Of a DNA stretch of 33,251 nucleotides, positions 1 to 9,141 are shown piece after piece (the stretch's first letter is position 1; each line of letters begins with the position of its first letter). The notes below the pieces were generated by a model, which searched no databases, was not told where the DNA came from, and saw only the letters and a list, made by a program, of their open reading frames with translations. The DNA comes from Jiella soli. Its GTDB lineage: Bacteria; Pseudomonadota; Alphaproteobacteria; Rhizobiales; Rhizobiaceae. Location of the stretch: assembly GCF_020615385.1 (NCBI RefSeq), contig NZ_JAJAVB010000010.1:1-33251 (forward strand). The letters are read 5' to 3'. The position numbers were made by a program, and so were the translations under genes.

Positions 1-125
<125 letters not shown>

Positions 126-174
126 ACGACGACGGCACACGGAGCCGACAAGCGCAGACGGAATCTTAGATTAA

Positions 175-200
175 GCATGTCGGGCCATGGTCCGGCATGC
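175..200 (+). other. Hairpin downstream of tuf
   Basis: GCATGTCGG (175-183) pairs with CCGGCATGC (192-200) with one G-U wobble around an 8-base loop. It lies between tuf and its decayed copy. No T-run follows, so it is not a standard intrinsic terminator; it may protect the 3' end of the tuf message. Confidence 0.45.
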
Positions 201-203
201 TGG

Positions 204-261
204 GCGGCGCCGGCATCGTCGGGTAATCGACAACGGCGCGCGGTGCCGACAAGTGCAGACC
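204..261 (+). repeat. Decayed tandem copy of the tuf 3' end and trailer
   Basis: Bases 204-261 repeat 92-161. Both contain GGCGCCGGCATCGTC, a GTCGRGTAA stop region, then a matching trailer that includes GCCGACAAG(C/T)GCAGAC. The second copy lacks 9 bp just before the stop and carries scattered substitutions, so it cannot encode EF-Tu. It looks like the residue of a local duplication or of a second tuf gene mostly deleted. Confidence 0.75.
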
Positions 262-282
262 GCACATCATCGACGAATGCAG

Positions 283-306
283 AACGGGCCCGTCGGAGCC
301 CGTTTT
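283..306 (+). terminator. Rho-independent terminator of the tuf transcript
   Basis: AACGGGC (283-289) pairs perfectly with GCCCGTT (298-304), followed by TT. With the stem T's the tail reads GTTTTCGTTT. It is placed correctly to end the tuf transcript before the convergent gene at 334. Confidence 0.75.
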
Positions 307-333
307 CGTTTGCGGCGCCTTGATCCCTCGGTG

Positions 334-1089
334 TCAATCGCCAACGGCGTGCGGGAGGTTGCGGTCCGCCCGATGTGCGTCGGCAGGCTCGTCCCGCGCT
401 TCGCCCCAGAGCCTTATGCCGGTCTCGGCCGCAAGGTCGGGCTCGGTGGTCGAAAGACGCGGATCCGCCTTCAGTCGGCCGAGGATCAGCCTGTCCTCGT
501 CGATCTGGCGGCGTGTTCGGCCGAGGTCGTCGTAGGAATGCCCCATCTTGGAGAGCGAGATTCCCGCCGCCACGATGGACGGCACACCGAGCAGCAGGCC
601 GTAGCAGATGGCGGCGACGCCGTTGCTGACCTTGCCGAGATCTCCGACGGTGCTTGCAGAGACGCCCGCAACCTCCGTGACGATGAGGTCGCGGTCGCGC
701 CGCCGAAACGGTGCGACCGTCCCGATGGAGTCGTAGGGCTTGTTGAGCAGAAGCAGCCGCAGGAACATCGCCGGCGCCGTATGAATCCAGAGCAGGCCGC
801 GCGTATCCAGATGCGGGTGCTCCTGCCAAGACTTCTTCTTGGCGCGCAGCGTCAGGTCGGCCGGTCCCAAACCCAGTTCGGCCGCCGTCCGTCCCGCATT
901 GTTGATGTCCACCCTGGCATAGGTGCCCGAGACGAGCTCGGCCGGCACGGTCGGGTTCGGCGCGGCGCCGAAGATCAGCCACGGCTTGTCCAGAATGCCG
1001 AGCTTTTCGAGCCAGCGGCGATGCCTGAGCCTGTACCTGGCTATCCACGGCGCTTCGGTCGACGCTCTGTCGTCAGATTCGGTATGCAT
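334..1089 (-). CDS. Putative sialyltransferase-fold glycosyltransferase
   Basis: A 251-residue soluble-looking protein. I do not recognise a named gene. Three features resemble the nucleotide-sugar-binding layout of bacterial sialyltransferase-like (GT29/GT42-type) proteins. First, an N-terminal beta strand plus loop, LIFGAAPNP, at about 38-46, where such enzymes have a Gly-rich Pro-containing loop. Second, SNG at 155-157. Third, IVAAG at 172-176 followed by GHSY at 183-186, where sialyltransferases carry their late His motif. The start ATG at 1089 has AGGA about 11 bases upstream. The gene lies 62 bp after the next gene on the same strand and is probably co-transcribed with it. A role in lipopolysaccharide or capsule decoration is inferred from fold-level resemblance and neighbours only. 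It converges on the tuf terminator. Confidence 0.7.
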   Translation of the reverse strand: MHTESDDRASTEAPWIARYRLRHRRWLEKLGILDKPWLIFGAAPNPTVPAELVSGTYARVDINNAGRTAAELGLGPADLTLRAKKKSWQEHPHLDTRGLLWIHTAPAMFLRLLLLNKPYDSIGTVAPFRRRDRDLIVTEVAGVSASTVGDLGKVSNGVAAICYGLLLGVPSIVAAGISLSKMGHSYDDLGRTRRQIDEDRLILGRLKADPRLSTTEPDLAAETGIRLWGEARDEPADAHRADRNLPHAVGD

Positions 1090-1151
1090 CGGAGATGGTC
1101 CTGCTGGTCGCGGGCCGCGCGCTGGCGTCGTTGCGGGTTGGAGGCACTGTT

Positions 1152-2081
1152 CTAGCCATCGTCTCGGTCGGTTGGAGCATCGACCTCGCGCTGGGCGTCC
1201 TTGAACAGCGGGGAGTTCTTCATCTTCCAGCCCTTCGCCATCCAGATCACGGCATCCTTCTCGAAGCCGAAATCGGACAATGCCGGCGGCATGTCTTTGA
1301 TCCGTATCGAATCGGAGCGCGCCAGCTCCTTCATCAGATAGTAGATGACGATCTGATCGAGGTGGTAGCGGGGCCGCAACGGGAGGATGGCGGAAAGAGA
1401 GCCGGCAAGGGCCGCTCCGAAGCGCAGGCCGTCGGGCGTCGGATTAAGCCCAAAGGCTCCGGCACGCACGCGGCGGCTGTCGCTGGTTTCCTCGCGGCGC
1501 TGGATGACCACGACGTCCGTTCCGGCGCGCGCCAGTTCGTAATGCTTCCAGATCGGCTTGTTGGCGATGGCGTCGATGTCGAGGCAGAGCACCGGAGCGC
1601 GACAGGATTCGAGAACGACCGGAGCGATGAGAAAGCGAGCACTGGCCAGATAGATGCTGCGAAAGGGGAGCCCCTCGGCGAGCGTGCCGCGGTCCCAGGT
1701 CCAGGTGAGGCGCACGTGGCGCAGCGAGTTTGACAGTCGTTCTATGTCGGCAAGCGTGGCCGCGCTCGGCGCGCAAAGATGCAGATGCATCGGTTGCTCC
1801 ACGCCATGGCGCTCGATGGAGCGGGCGAGCGTCGGACCGAAGCTGTGGTAGTAGAGGTCGTCGCATGCCGCGAGCACGACGCCGGGCCCGGACGATGCCG
1901 GCAGAGCGGGAAGGTCGCCGCTGAGATCGCTGCGAAAGCGGGCGGCCTCGCTCGCCGCCCATTCGGGATCCTTCAGCGCCTTCCTGATCCGGCGCGCGAT
2001 GCGATAGCGCCACAACAACGAGTGACGCTTCTTCTTTATGATCTCGACGGTCTCCGGCCGTTCCGTGACATCGTCGTTCAT
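1152..2081 (-). CDS. Putative glycosyltransferase with DxD motif
   Basis: 309 residues from the chosen ATG at 2081, which has GAGGGAC about 7 bases upstream; an upstream in-frame start at 2150 lacks such a site. The core reads GVVLAACDDLYYHSFGPTLA (about 67-86), then VLCLDIDAI with the acidic pair D168/D170. Predicted strands alternate with helices as in GT-A fold enzymes of the GT8 type, where DxD binds the metal and sugar nucleotide. The N-terminal 60 residues are basic and probably peripheral. The following gene on this strand (334-1089) and the divergent gene at 2397 are sialyltransferase-like, so the trio is best read as a small surface-glycan locus. Donor and acceptor cannot be inferred. 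Confidence 0.7.
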   Translation of the reverse strand: MNDDVTERPETVEIIKKKRHSLLWRYRIARRIRKALKDPEWAASEAARFRSDLSGDLPALPASSGPGVVLAACDDLYYHSFGPTLARSIERHGVEQPMHLHLCAPSAATLADIERLSNSLRHVRLTWTWDRGTLAEGLPFRSIYLASARFLIAPVVLESCRAPVLCLDIDAIANKPIWKHYELARAGTDVVVIQRREETSDSRRVRAGAFGLNPTPDGLRFGAALAGSLSAILPLRPRYHLDQIVIYYLMKELARSDSIRIKDMPPALSDFGFEKDAVIWMAKGWKMKNSPLFKDAQREVDAPTDRDDG

Positions 2082-2396
2082 CAAGGGTCCCTCGCTGCTT
2101 CCGGTGCCGCTCTGACCAGGCGCGATGGCGCGTGTCGCACGGCTGGTCACCTGGCGGCAAGCGCCCGGCGATGTTGGGGGAATGTTTGGATCCTTCGGAA
2201 CACGGGGTTCCCTTCGTGCATCCGGTGAGACCCCGGCGCCCGGTTGTTCCGGAGGCGCGGGCTTGCCAAGCCGCGCGATTGACGCTTGGTAGCGCCTTCC
2301 GGTCGAAGGGGGAACTGCCCGCTGCCACCGGCTGGAGAAACCGCTGTGACGTCCCGACAGGGCGAAATCGAAGAGACAGGTGATGAGGGACCCGGC
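2082..2396. promoter_or_regulatory. Divergent intergenic region of the glycan locus
   Basis: 315 bp separate the starts of the two divergent genes at 2081 (-) and 2397 (+) and must hold both promoters. I see no convincing -35/-10 pair. A short inverted repeat, GGAAC-ACGGG-GTTCC, lies at 2197-2211 and could be an operator. Both flanking genes are preceded by nearly identical ribosome-binding segments (GAGGGACCC). Confidence 0.4.
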
Positions 2397-3260
2397 ATGA
2401 CAACTGGCAGCTTGCCGTCAGACCGGGAGGGATGGGCCGCATTCTTTTCGGGCTACAGCCGGATCGTTCTGGTCGCAAACAGCGAACAGGTCGACATCGT
2501 GTCTCTCAGGGCGCGTTATGCCGAGGACACGCTGTTCGTGTTCTTCAACAAGGTTTTCAAGGTTCTCTCTGAACCCTTTGAAGGAAATGCACTTATCGTC
2601 GCACGCAGCAGTCCGTCCGGGGCCAATATCGTCTACCGGCGCGAGGTCGACGCCGTGCTCCGGCTTCTGCGCGGGCCGGGCTTTCGCGGGATCGCCAATC
2701 TCCGGGCCGGTCCGCGAGAGGTGTTCAGCCGCCGCGAGGAGTTCGGCGATGCCGAGGTCGGCTTCCTCGACCTCTGCGAGATTTTCGACGACTTCTATCC
2801 TCGCACGCATGTACCGACGAGCGGGTTCGCGCTGGCCTTCTGGCTCAGCGAAGCCTGTCCGTCCTCACGCGTGGTCCTTGCCGGCTTCAGCAGCCGCCGT
2901 TCGGACCGCTGGAAGCTGTTTCACGATCACGACTGGACCTTCGAACAGATCCTTCAAAGGTTGCTGATCCGGACAGGGGCACTGGACAGCGATGGACGGA
3001 GCCAGGATGCCGAGGGAGTGGAGCGGATCGCAGCTCGGTTTCCACAATTCTCGCCCGCCGAAATCGCAGTCGTATCCGCCCAGGTTCTGTCGGAACGGCT
3101 CGAGGGAACGAACATGGCGATCGACCGGCTGATGTCGCTGACGCGGCTGCATGGACGGATCGATGGCTTCTTCCGCCGGATCAAGCCAAAGACCCGGAAG
3201 CAGAAGGCCAGCGAAATCGAAGCGAAGGAAGCCAGGGGTGATCGTCCGACAGGCGGATGA
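2397..3260 (+). CDS. Putative sialyltransferase-like protein
   Basis: 287 residues from the ATG at 2397, preceded by GATGAGGGACCC. The protein is not recognised by name. VPTSGFALAFWLSE (about 139-152), then VVLAGFS (159-165), then HDHDWTFE (176-183) follow the order Ser/Thr-x-Gly, hydrophobic strand ending in Gly, and His-rich Trp/Glu motif typical of GT29-like proteins of rhizobia. The opening IVLVANSE (23-30) would be the first Rossmann-like strand. The C-terminal 40 residues are rich in Lys/Arg/Glu and may be an extended tail. It shares the SxG...AG(F/I)S...H layout with the protein at 334-1089, suggesting distant paralogy. It is transcribed away from the other two genes of the locus. Confidence 0.7.
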   Translation: MTTGSLPSDREGWAAFFSGYSRIVLVANSEQVDIVSLRARYAEDTLFVFFNKVFKVLSEPFEGNALIVARSSPSGANIVYRREVDAVLRLLRGPGFRGIANLRAGPREVFSRREEFGDAEVGFLDLCEIFDDFYPRTHVPTSGFALAFWLSEACPSSRVVLAGFSSRRSDRWKLFHDHDWTFEQILQRLLIRTGALDSDGRSQDAEGVERIAARFPQFSPAEIAVVSAQVLSERLEGTNMAIDRLMSLTRLHGRIDGFFRRIKPKTRKQKASEIEAKEARGDRPTGG

Positions 3261-4055
3261 AGGCAACTTCGCCGCGATGGCCGTCGCGTGGAAGGGGCCG
3301 TGGGGATCGCCTGGAGGTCTAGGCTGGCTAAGCGGCTTCCGGCGACCCAGAAAATCAGCGTGCGTCCGCTGAACGCGCACCGGAGCGGCTGTGAGCGACC
3401 CAATCCGACTATTCCGACAGAACCGGAAACGGGGACTGCGTATTTCGGAGTTAAGCGACCCAACGAACGGGTTCGATCGGTCTCGCGCACCGCGTCCGCG
3501 GAATCCACCGAGAGAGAGGGACAGCGCCGAGCGAGCTAGCTTGATCCTTAACCATGTCTTAATGTCAGCGACGCAGAATCGCTTCTGGTCGTTGCATTAG
3601 AATCTATTCTGAGCAAGTGTCGCATCAGGAATTCGAAGGTCAAGCGATCTAGCCAGACCTTCTCAAGCTACCCCATGGAATGCTCAGGTCCGCCGCATCT
3701 CCTGGGTCCCGTGGGGGGTCGGTCGGCGGCGCGCATAGACGGTTTCCTCGTACCGTCGCGCGTACGCCGGCCGGCCACAGATCGCGAGTTCCGCACCGCA
3801 GCCGCAAGTCATCACCCTGGGCGGCGCCCGTGTGCCGGCAGCGACTGTGCTGCAGGGCGCATAGCGTTGACTCGCCGAACGGCGCCCCAGCCGACCAAGG
3901 CAGGCTCTTCCTCATTCACACAGAGCGTTGGAGCTTCCTTCGGGAGCTGCCCACGATGCATTCGGAAGCGGTCGGCCAAGCCGAGGCCGATATCACTGCC
4001 TTGCCTCAGCACCCGGACGAGGGGCACCTGCGCGACGTTGCCGATAGCTGAAACG
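3261..4055. other. Gene-poor interval, no supported gene
   Basis: About 800 bp. Short open frames exist on both strands, including 3812-4063 on the minus strand (83 codons, MFFVSAIGNV...) and an 88-codon minus frame ending at 3649. None has a clear ribosome-binding site, a family motif, or the codon pattern of neighbours. No tRNA cloverleaf is visible. Confidence 0.6.
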
Positions 4056-4081
4056 AAAAACACCGCCCCGATCCGGGGCGG
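4056..4081 (-). terminator. Rho-independent terminator of rpmG
   Basis: On the minus strand CCGCCCCG-GAT-CGGGGCGG forms a perfect 8-bp stem (63-70 paired with 74-81 of the 4000s) with a 3-base loop, followed shortly by TTTTT (4060-4056). It begins 28 bases after the rpmG stop. Confidence 0.85.
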
Positions 4082-4108
4082 CGTCTCGTCATGCTGCTGG
4101 TCTGCAGC

Positions 4109-4276
4109 CTATTTGATCTTGGTCTCGCGAAACTCGACGTGCTTGCGCGCGATCGGGTCGTACTTGGTCTTCGTCATCTTCTCGGTCATCGTCCGCGAGT
4201 TCTTGCGCGCAACATAGAAGAACCCGGTATCCGCAGTCGAGAGAAGCTTGATCTTGATTGTGGTCGCCTTGGCCAT
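4109..4276 (-). CDS. rpmG: 50S ribosomal protein L33
   Basis: 55 residues starting [20 protein letters not shown] and ending VEFRETKIK, the full-length alphaproteobacterial L33. L33 is a small protein of the large ribosomal subunit near the E site. This copy has none of the four zinc-binding cysteines, so it is the zinc-free form. The ATG at 4276 is fixed by the conserved start; the frame stays open upstream, but that part does not resemble L33. It has its own terminator and about 190 bp of upstream space, so it is probably transcribed alone. Confidence 0.97.
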   Translation of the reverse strand: MAKATTIKIKLLSTADTGFFYVARKNSRTMTEKMTKTKYDPIARKHVEFRETKIK

Positions 4277-4469
4277 CGCTCTGTCCGTTCGATCGTCCGC
4301 ATGACGAAAGCGAGGGATCGGAATTTCCCGATCATGCCTGCCGCGCCGCGGTTGAAACCCTGTTGCGGCCCGTTCGCCAGCCCGAATCTGTGGCTGGCGG
4401 AACGCGCCAATCAGCCGTCGCGACGCGGCGGCGAATTTGCGCCGGACATTAGCCATGCGTGCCGCTGTG

Positions 4470-5672
4470 TCAAGACCGGGACTTCGTCCAGAACAGCCTG
4501 GCGACGGCGAGAATCAGGTACAGCGCGAAGAACAGGGCCAGCGACCACGCAAAGCCGTTCGGGCCGAAAACGTCCATCGCCGTGCCGATGGTCTGCGGCC
4601 CGATCAGCATGCCCGCCGAATAGCAGAAGATGAAGGCGGCGTTCGCGGAGGCGAGTTCGACACCCGACAGCCGCGAGCCGAGATGGGCAAGCCCGACCGT
4701 GTAGAGCCCCGCGACGACGCCGCCCCAGAGGAAGAGAAGGCCGGCCATAAGCGTCCAGTCGTCGACGAGGACCGGCAGGAACAGCGTTCCTACCAGCCCG
4801 ACAAGGGCGAAGAAGGACAGGAGCGTGCGCCGATCCCGGACCCGGTCGGACAGAATGCCGATCGGGATCTGCATCAGCATATTGCCGAGGCCGATCGCCG
4901 TCAGGAGTTGAGCCGCCGCCGCCTCGGAGAAGCCGACCCGCTCGCCATAGACGGGGAACAGGGCGAAACCGCCGGCTTCGACCGCGCCGAAGACCAGGAC
5001 GGCGCCGGTGGCGGTCGGCACTGCGAATATGTAGCGCCAGAAGGTGCCCTTGCGGCGGTCGTGACCGATTGTCGGCTGCCGGTTCCATGCGAGGAACAGG
5101 GGCAGGGCGGATGCGAAGATGACGCCGGCGCCGATACCGAAGGGAAGGAACCCGGTCGAGCCGACCTGCGAGAAGATCCAAGGACCCACGGCGAATCCCA
5201 AGGACAGGACCGTCGCATAGATGCCCAGGATCAGGCCGCGCTTGCCCGGCGGCGCGGCGGCGTTGATCCAGAATTCTGACAGGACGAACAGCGCGGTGAT
5301 CGAGAAGTGGAACACCAGGCGAAGCGGAAACCAGGTCCAGAACTCTGTGAAGACGAAGAAGCCGATCGCCGACAGGCCGGAAAGGACGATGGCGATCAGC
5401 ATGGACAGACGGACGCCGATTCGCTGGGCGATCGGTGTCGTCAGCGGCGCGGCGAGCAGCGAGGCGAGCCCGGCGACGGCGGTGTTGGCGCCGATCAGCG
5501 TTGCCGGGATGCCGCGCCGCTCCATGATGACGCTGAGAAGCGGCAGGCCGAGGCCGAGAGCGATGCCGACCGCACTGATCGAGGCGATCGCGGCCGATGC
5601 GGACACCCAGTCGACAGATTCAAGTTCGGCTTCGGCTTCGGCGACGATGTCGTCCGGCGTCGATCTGTCCAT
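4470..5672 (-). CDS. MFS transporter, YcaD-like
   Basis: 400 residues with about 12 hydrophobic segments, consistent with a major facilitator. The N-terminal 22 residues are acidic (EAEAELE) and cytoplasmic. A loop between the second and third segments reads [13 protein letters not shown], and [12 protein letters not shown] lies in the central half; both match the MFS loop pattern G/D-R-x-G/D-R-R. In the rhizobial order this is the transporter usually found beside a NUDIX gene and rpmG. The start at 5672 lies 17 bp after the NUDIX stop with AGGACGGGG upstream, so it is probably the last gene of the topA-rnr run. The substrate is unknown. Confidence 0.85.
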   Translation of the reverse strand: MDRSTPDDIVAEAEAELESVDWVSASAAIASISAVGIALGLGLPLLSVIMERRGIPATLIGANTAVAGLASLLAAPLTTPIAQRIGVRLSMLIAIVLSGLSAIGFFVFTEFWTWFPLRLVFHFSITALFVLSEFWINAAAPPGKRGLILGIYATVLSLGFAVGPWIFSQVGSTGFLPFGIGAGVIFASALPLFLAWNRQPTIGHDRRKGTFWRYIFAVPTATGAVLVFGAVEAGGFALFPVYGERVGFSEAAAAQLLTAIGLGNMLMQIPIGILSDRVRDRRTLLSFFALVGLVGTLFLPVLVDDWTLMAGLLFLWGGVVAGLYTVGLAHLGSRLSGVELASANAAFIFCYSAGMLIGPQTIGTAMDVFGPNGFAWSLALFFALYLILAVARLFWTKSRS

Positions 5673-5689
5673 CCGTCTTCTGCCCCGTC

Positions 5690-6445
5690 CTACAGATACT
5701 CACGCACGAAACGGTTCTTGACCACGCGATAGAAGGGAATTGCCCGCGATGGATCCTGCCAGGATCCGTCCGCGATACGTTGGCCGAGATCATAGAGCAC
5801 GCGCTGCGTGATCGCCGCCAAGGAGAAGTTCTCCGCCCGGTCGAGCGGCACCCATTCCACCGCATCGAATTCATCCGTTGGCGGCGTCTCCGGCAGGCTC
5901 GCGGCAAGCCCGCCGGCATCCATCATGAAGAAGCGGGCATCGAAACGGCGAGGGGCGCCGGGCGGCGTGATCGCGCGGGCGAGCGGCACGAGCCGTTCGG
6001 GCACCGGGCGGAGGCCCTTGCCAGCAAAGGCTGCCCAGGTGCCGCGCGCCCCTGACATTTGGCCGGGAAGGCCGATGGCCAGGCCGACTTCCTCGAAGGT
6101 CTCCCGGATTGCCGCGAGCGCGCTGGCGGCAGCCTGTCGCGGCCCATAACGCGCGGGCGGTCCTGCGCAAAGCCGGTCCAGCACCTTCGCGGGCAGGGGA
6201 AAATCGGCGGCAATGGCGAGGTCGACCGGATCGACGCGGCCACCCGGAAAGACGAAATGGCCGGGCATGAAGACATGGCCCGCGGCCCGCCGGCCCATCA
6301 GGAGCTTCGGGACGGGACCCGACGAATCGACGATGACAAGGGTCGCCGCGTCGCGTGGGCGCAGGCCCGTCCGGGCGCCAGTACGTCGCGCGATCAGGGA
6401 CTGCCGCTCGCCTTCGAGCGCTTCCAGAGCGCTCTCGGAGATCAC
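5690..6445 (-). CDS. NUDIX hydrolase
   Basis: 251 residues beginning at a GTG (6445) that overlaps the TGA of the upstream gene as GTGA, with AAAGGA about 9 bases before it. The NUDIX box is seen in AIRETFEEVGLAIG preceded by an Ala-rich turn. It is the long bacterial variant in which the usual GX5E is separated from REXXEE by an insertion (VFPGGRVDPVD ... RETFEEVG), as in NUDT7/NUDT19-like CoA-type hydrolases. These enzymes hydrolyse nucleoside diphosphates linked to other groups; the exact substrate is not readable. It sits between DUF983 and MFS genes, as is common in Rhizobiales. Confidence 0.88.
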   Translation of the reverse strand: MISESALEALEGERQSLIARRTGARTGLRPRDAATLVIVDSSGPVPKLLMGRRAAGHVFMPGHFVFPGGRVDPVDLAIAADFPLPAKVLDRLCAGPPARYGPRQAAASALAAIRETFEEVGLAIGLPGQMSGARGTWAAFAGKGLRPVPERLVPLARAITPPGAPRRFDARFFMMDAGGLAASLPETPPTDEFDAVEWVPLDRAENFSLAAITQRVLYDLGQRIADGSWQDPSRAIPFYRVVKNRFVREYL

Positions 6446-6873
6446 TCGAGCGGATCCTTTTCGCCGCCGAAGCCGCCGAGGCGCAGCGACCATTGCAGGG
6501 CGATCGTCGCGCCCTTGAGCGGCTGAAGGAGGGCGAGCGACAGCAGGATCGTCAGAGGGACCCAGATCGCCAGGTGCGCCCACATCGACATCCGGACCAT
6601 CTCGTCCGCCGCCATGAACAGGGCGACGATCAGGTGCCCGACGATGAACACCGTGAGATAGGGCGGCAGGTCGTCGGCGCGGTGATGGTGGATTTCCTCG
6701 CCGCAGACGTTGCACGCCTCGACGCTCTTTAGATACGCACGAAACAGCTTGCCTTCGCCGCAGTTGGGGCAGCGGCACCTGAGGCCGCGCAGGAGCGCCG
6801 GGCCGAGTGGCCGGTCCGTCGCAGTCGCTTGGTAGGTCAGGGCCGTGGTGGGGCCGTTCGGTTCGCCGGTCAT
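6442..6873 (-). CDS. DUF983 family membrane protein
   Basis: 143 residues. LRGLRCRCPNCGEGKLF and later CNVCGEEIHHHRADD give two CxxC pairs (about 33-60), the zinc-ribbon-like signature of DUF983. Two hydrophobic segments follow (LTVFIVGHLIVALFMA and LAIWVPLTILLSLALL). The function of the family is unknown. It starts with an ATG overlapping the rnr stop (ATGA) and ends in a GTGA overlap with the NUDIX gene, so all three are translationally coupled. Confidence 0.9.
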   Translation of the reverse strand: MTGEPNGPTTALTYQATATDRPLGPALLRGLRCRCPNCGEGKLFRAYLKSVEACNVCGEEIHHHRADDLPPYLTVFIVGHLIVALFMAADEMVRMSMWAHLAIWVPLTILLSLALLQPLKGATIALQWSLRLGGFGGEKDPLE

Positions 6874-9137
6874 CGCTTCTTCCTCACCTTCGCCGCCACG
6901 TTCTTGTCCGTGCGCCCGACGCGCTTGCGCCTGGCGCTCTTGTGGAACGACGTCGTCGTGCGCGGCAATTCGCGCGGCTCGCTGAGCATCTCGAACTGCA
7001 TCGACCCGGCGAGCGGCAGCGCTTCCTTGAGGCGCACCTCTACCGGATCGCCAAGGCGATAGCCATGCCCGCTGCGGTCGCCGATCAGCGAATGGCTTAC
7101 CTCGTCATAATGGAAGAACTCGTTGCCGAGGGTCGAAATCGGCACGAAGCCGTCCGCTCCATAAGTCGGAAGCTGCACGAACAGTCCCGCCTTGGTGACG
7201 CCGGCGACTCGGCCGTCGAAGGTCTCGCCGATGCGTTCCGCGAGGTGATGCGCGATCAGCCGGTCGACCGTGTCGCGCTCGGCCGCCATGGCCCGGCGCT
7301 CCGCCCGGGAGATCTCCTCGGCCGTCTGTTCCAGATTGTCCTCGTCCTCGCGGCTGAGACCGCCTTCGCCGAGAGAGAGTGCGGTCACCAGGGCGCGATG
7401 CACGACGAGGTCGGCATAGCGGCGGATCGGCGAGGTGAAATGCGCATAGCGCATCAGGTTGAGGCCGAAATGGCCGATGTTCTCCGGCGTGTAGACCGCC
7501 TGCGACTGGGACCGCAGAACCACCTCGTTGACGAGGTTCTCGTGCTCGCTCGCCTTCACCTGCCGCAAGATGCCGTTGAAATGCGAGGGCCTCAGCGTGC
7601 CGGCCTTGGCGAGCTGGATGTCGAGCGTGCGCAGAAAGTCGCGCAGCGATTCCAGCTTCGACAGGGAGGGCGCATCGTGCGCGCGGTAGATCAGCGCCTG
7701 GCGTCTGGCTTCCAGCGTCTCGGCGGCGGAAACGTTGGCGAGGATCATAAACTCCTCGATCAGCCGGTGCGCGTCGAGGCGCTGCGGCACGACGACCTTC
7801 TCTACCCGGCCCTGTGCGTCGAGCTTGATCTTCTTTTCGGGCAGGTCGAGGTCCAGCGGCTGCCGCCGTTCGCGGGAATGGCCGACCAGGCGATAGGCCT
7901 TCCACAACGGCCGTAGCATCGTCTCGACGATCTCGGGCGCGACATCGCCGCTGGCGCCGTCGATCGCCGCCTGTGCCTGCTCGTACGCGAGCTTGGCATG
8001 GCTCTTCATCATGATGCGATGAAAGCCATGCGAGCGCTTCTCGCCATTGGCGTCGATCACCATGCGCACGGCGAGGGCAGGGCGGTCGACGCCCTCTCGC
8101 AGCGAGCAGAGGTCGTTGGATATCCGCTCGGGCAGCATCGGCACGACGCGGTCCGGGAAATAAACCGAATTACCGCGCAGACGCGCTTCGCCGTCCAGTT
8201 TCGTGCCGGGCCGGACATACCAGGAGACGTCGGCGATCGCAACGGTGACGATCATGCCGCCAGGATTGGCCGGGTCGTCATCGTCGGCTGCATGGACGGC
8301 GTCGTCATGGTCCTTGGCATCGGCCGGGTCGATGGTGACGAGCGGCAGATCCCGCCAGTCCTCGCGATGCGCCATCGTCGCCGGGCCCGCGCGTTCGGCC
8401 TCGTCGAGAACCGCCTTCGGGAAGACGTGCGGAATGCCGTACGCGTGCAGCGCGATGGTCGAGATGGCACGTTCCGACTTCAGCGAGCCGACGACATCGA
8501 CGATCCTTCCCACCGGCAGGCCGATCCGGCTACGCGGACCGGGCTCGACTTCGACGAGATCACCGTCCTCGGCATCCTTGGTGTCGCCGGGACGGACCGA
8601 GTATTCCAGCTGCTTGCGCTCGACCGGCTCGACCCGTCCGCCGCCGCCCGGCATTGTCCGGAAAACGCCCAGCGCCAGGGAGCGCTTGCGCTCGAGGATG
8701 CGGATCACCTCGGCGCGGCGAAGGCCGGCCTCGTCCTCCACGACGCGAGCGAGAATCCGCTCGCCGATGCCCGCGGCCGCCGTCTTCGCGCGGTCCTGAA
8801 CGACGGGCAGGCGCGGCCGCTCGCCGCTTTCGTCTTCGTCCCAGTTCACGGGCTCGGCGAGAAGCGCCCCGTCGTCGTCGCGGCCGCGCACCTCGAAGAC
8901 ACCGACCGGCGGCAACGCACCGGGAACTCCGAACCGCTTGCGCCCGCCGGCGAGCACGCCCTCGGCCTGCAGATCGGCGAGCAAGTCCTTCAGCGCGATC
9001 CGCTCGTCGCCCTTGACGCCGAAGGCCTTGGCAATGTCGCGCTTGGAGGTGCGGCCGGGATTATCGGCGATGAAGCGCAGCACGGCCTCGCGGCTGAGCT
9101 CCGGCCGATTCGGTTCCCGGGGCTGGCGTCGCGCCAT
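6870..9137 (-). CDS. rnr: Ribonuclease R (3'-5' exoribonuclease)
   Basis: 755 residues from ATG 9137 (MARRQPREPNRPELSREAVL). The frame is open for 49 more codons upstream, but those lie inside topA in another frame. An N-terminal winged-helix part is followed by cold-shock domains, then the RNB catalytic core with IDPADAKDHDDAV at about 269-281, whose aspartates bind the magnesium. HFTSPIRRYADLVVHR follows, then an S1 domain (FDGRVAGVTKAGLFVQL) and a basic tail. RNase R degrades structured RNA, tmRNA-tagged messages and rRNA fragments in the cytoplasm. The gene begins 4 bases after the topA stop and shares an ATGA overlap with DUF983. Length is normal for alphaproteobacteria. Confidence 0.96.
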   Translation of the reverse strand: MARRQPREPNRPELSREAVLRFIADNPGRTSKRDIAKAFGVKGDERIALKDLLADLQAEGVLAGGRKRFGVPGALPPVGVFEVRGRDDDGALLAEPVNWDEDESGERPRLPVVQDRAKTAAAGIGERILARVVEDEAGLRRAEVIRILERKRSLALGVFRTMPGGGGRVEPVERKQLEYSVRPGDTKDAEDGDLVEVEPGPRSRIGLPVGRIVDVVGSLKSERAISTIALHAYGIPHVFPKAVLDEAERAGPATMAHREDWRDLPLVTIDPADAKDHDDAVHAADDDDPANPGGMIVTVAIADVSWYVRPGTKLDGEARLRGNSVYFPDRVVPMLPERISNDLCSLREGVDRPALAVRMVIDANGEKRSHGFHRIMMKSHAKLAYEQAQAAIDGASGDVAPEIVETMLRPLWKAYRLVGHSRERRQPLDLDLPEKKIKLDAQGRVEKVVVPQRLDAHRLIEEFMILANVSAAETLEARRQALIYRAHDAPSLSKLESLRDFLRTLDIQLAKAGTLRPSHFNGILRQVKASEHENLVNEVVLRSQSQAVYTPENIGHFGLNLMRYAHFTSPIRRYADLVVHRALVTALSLGEGGLSREDEDNLEQTAEEISRAERRAMAAERDTVDRLIAHHLAERIGETFDGRVAGVTKAGLFVQLPTYGADGFVPISTLGNEFFHYDEVSHSLIGDRSGHGYRLGDPVEVRLKEALPLAGSMQFEMLSEPRELPRTTTSFHKSARRKRVGRTDKNVAAKVRKKR

Positions 9138-9141
9138 CGGA

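Noticed and set aside
187-1155. A 322-codon plus-strand open frame opposite the first glycosyltransferase-like gene
   Set aside because: It is Arg/Gly/Pro-rich antisense sequence, as long shadow frames are in high-GC DNA; the minus-strand frame has a fold-like pattern and a start site.
3460-3500. GGGTTCGATC-like segment resembling a tRNA T loop
   Set aside because: The flanking stems do not pair, and no acceptor or anticodon arm can be drawn.
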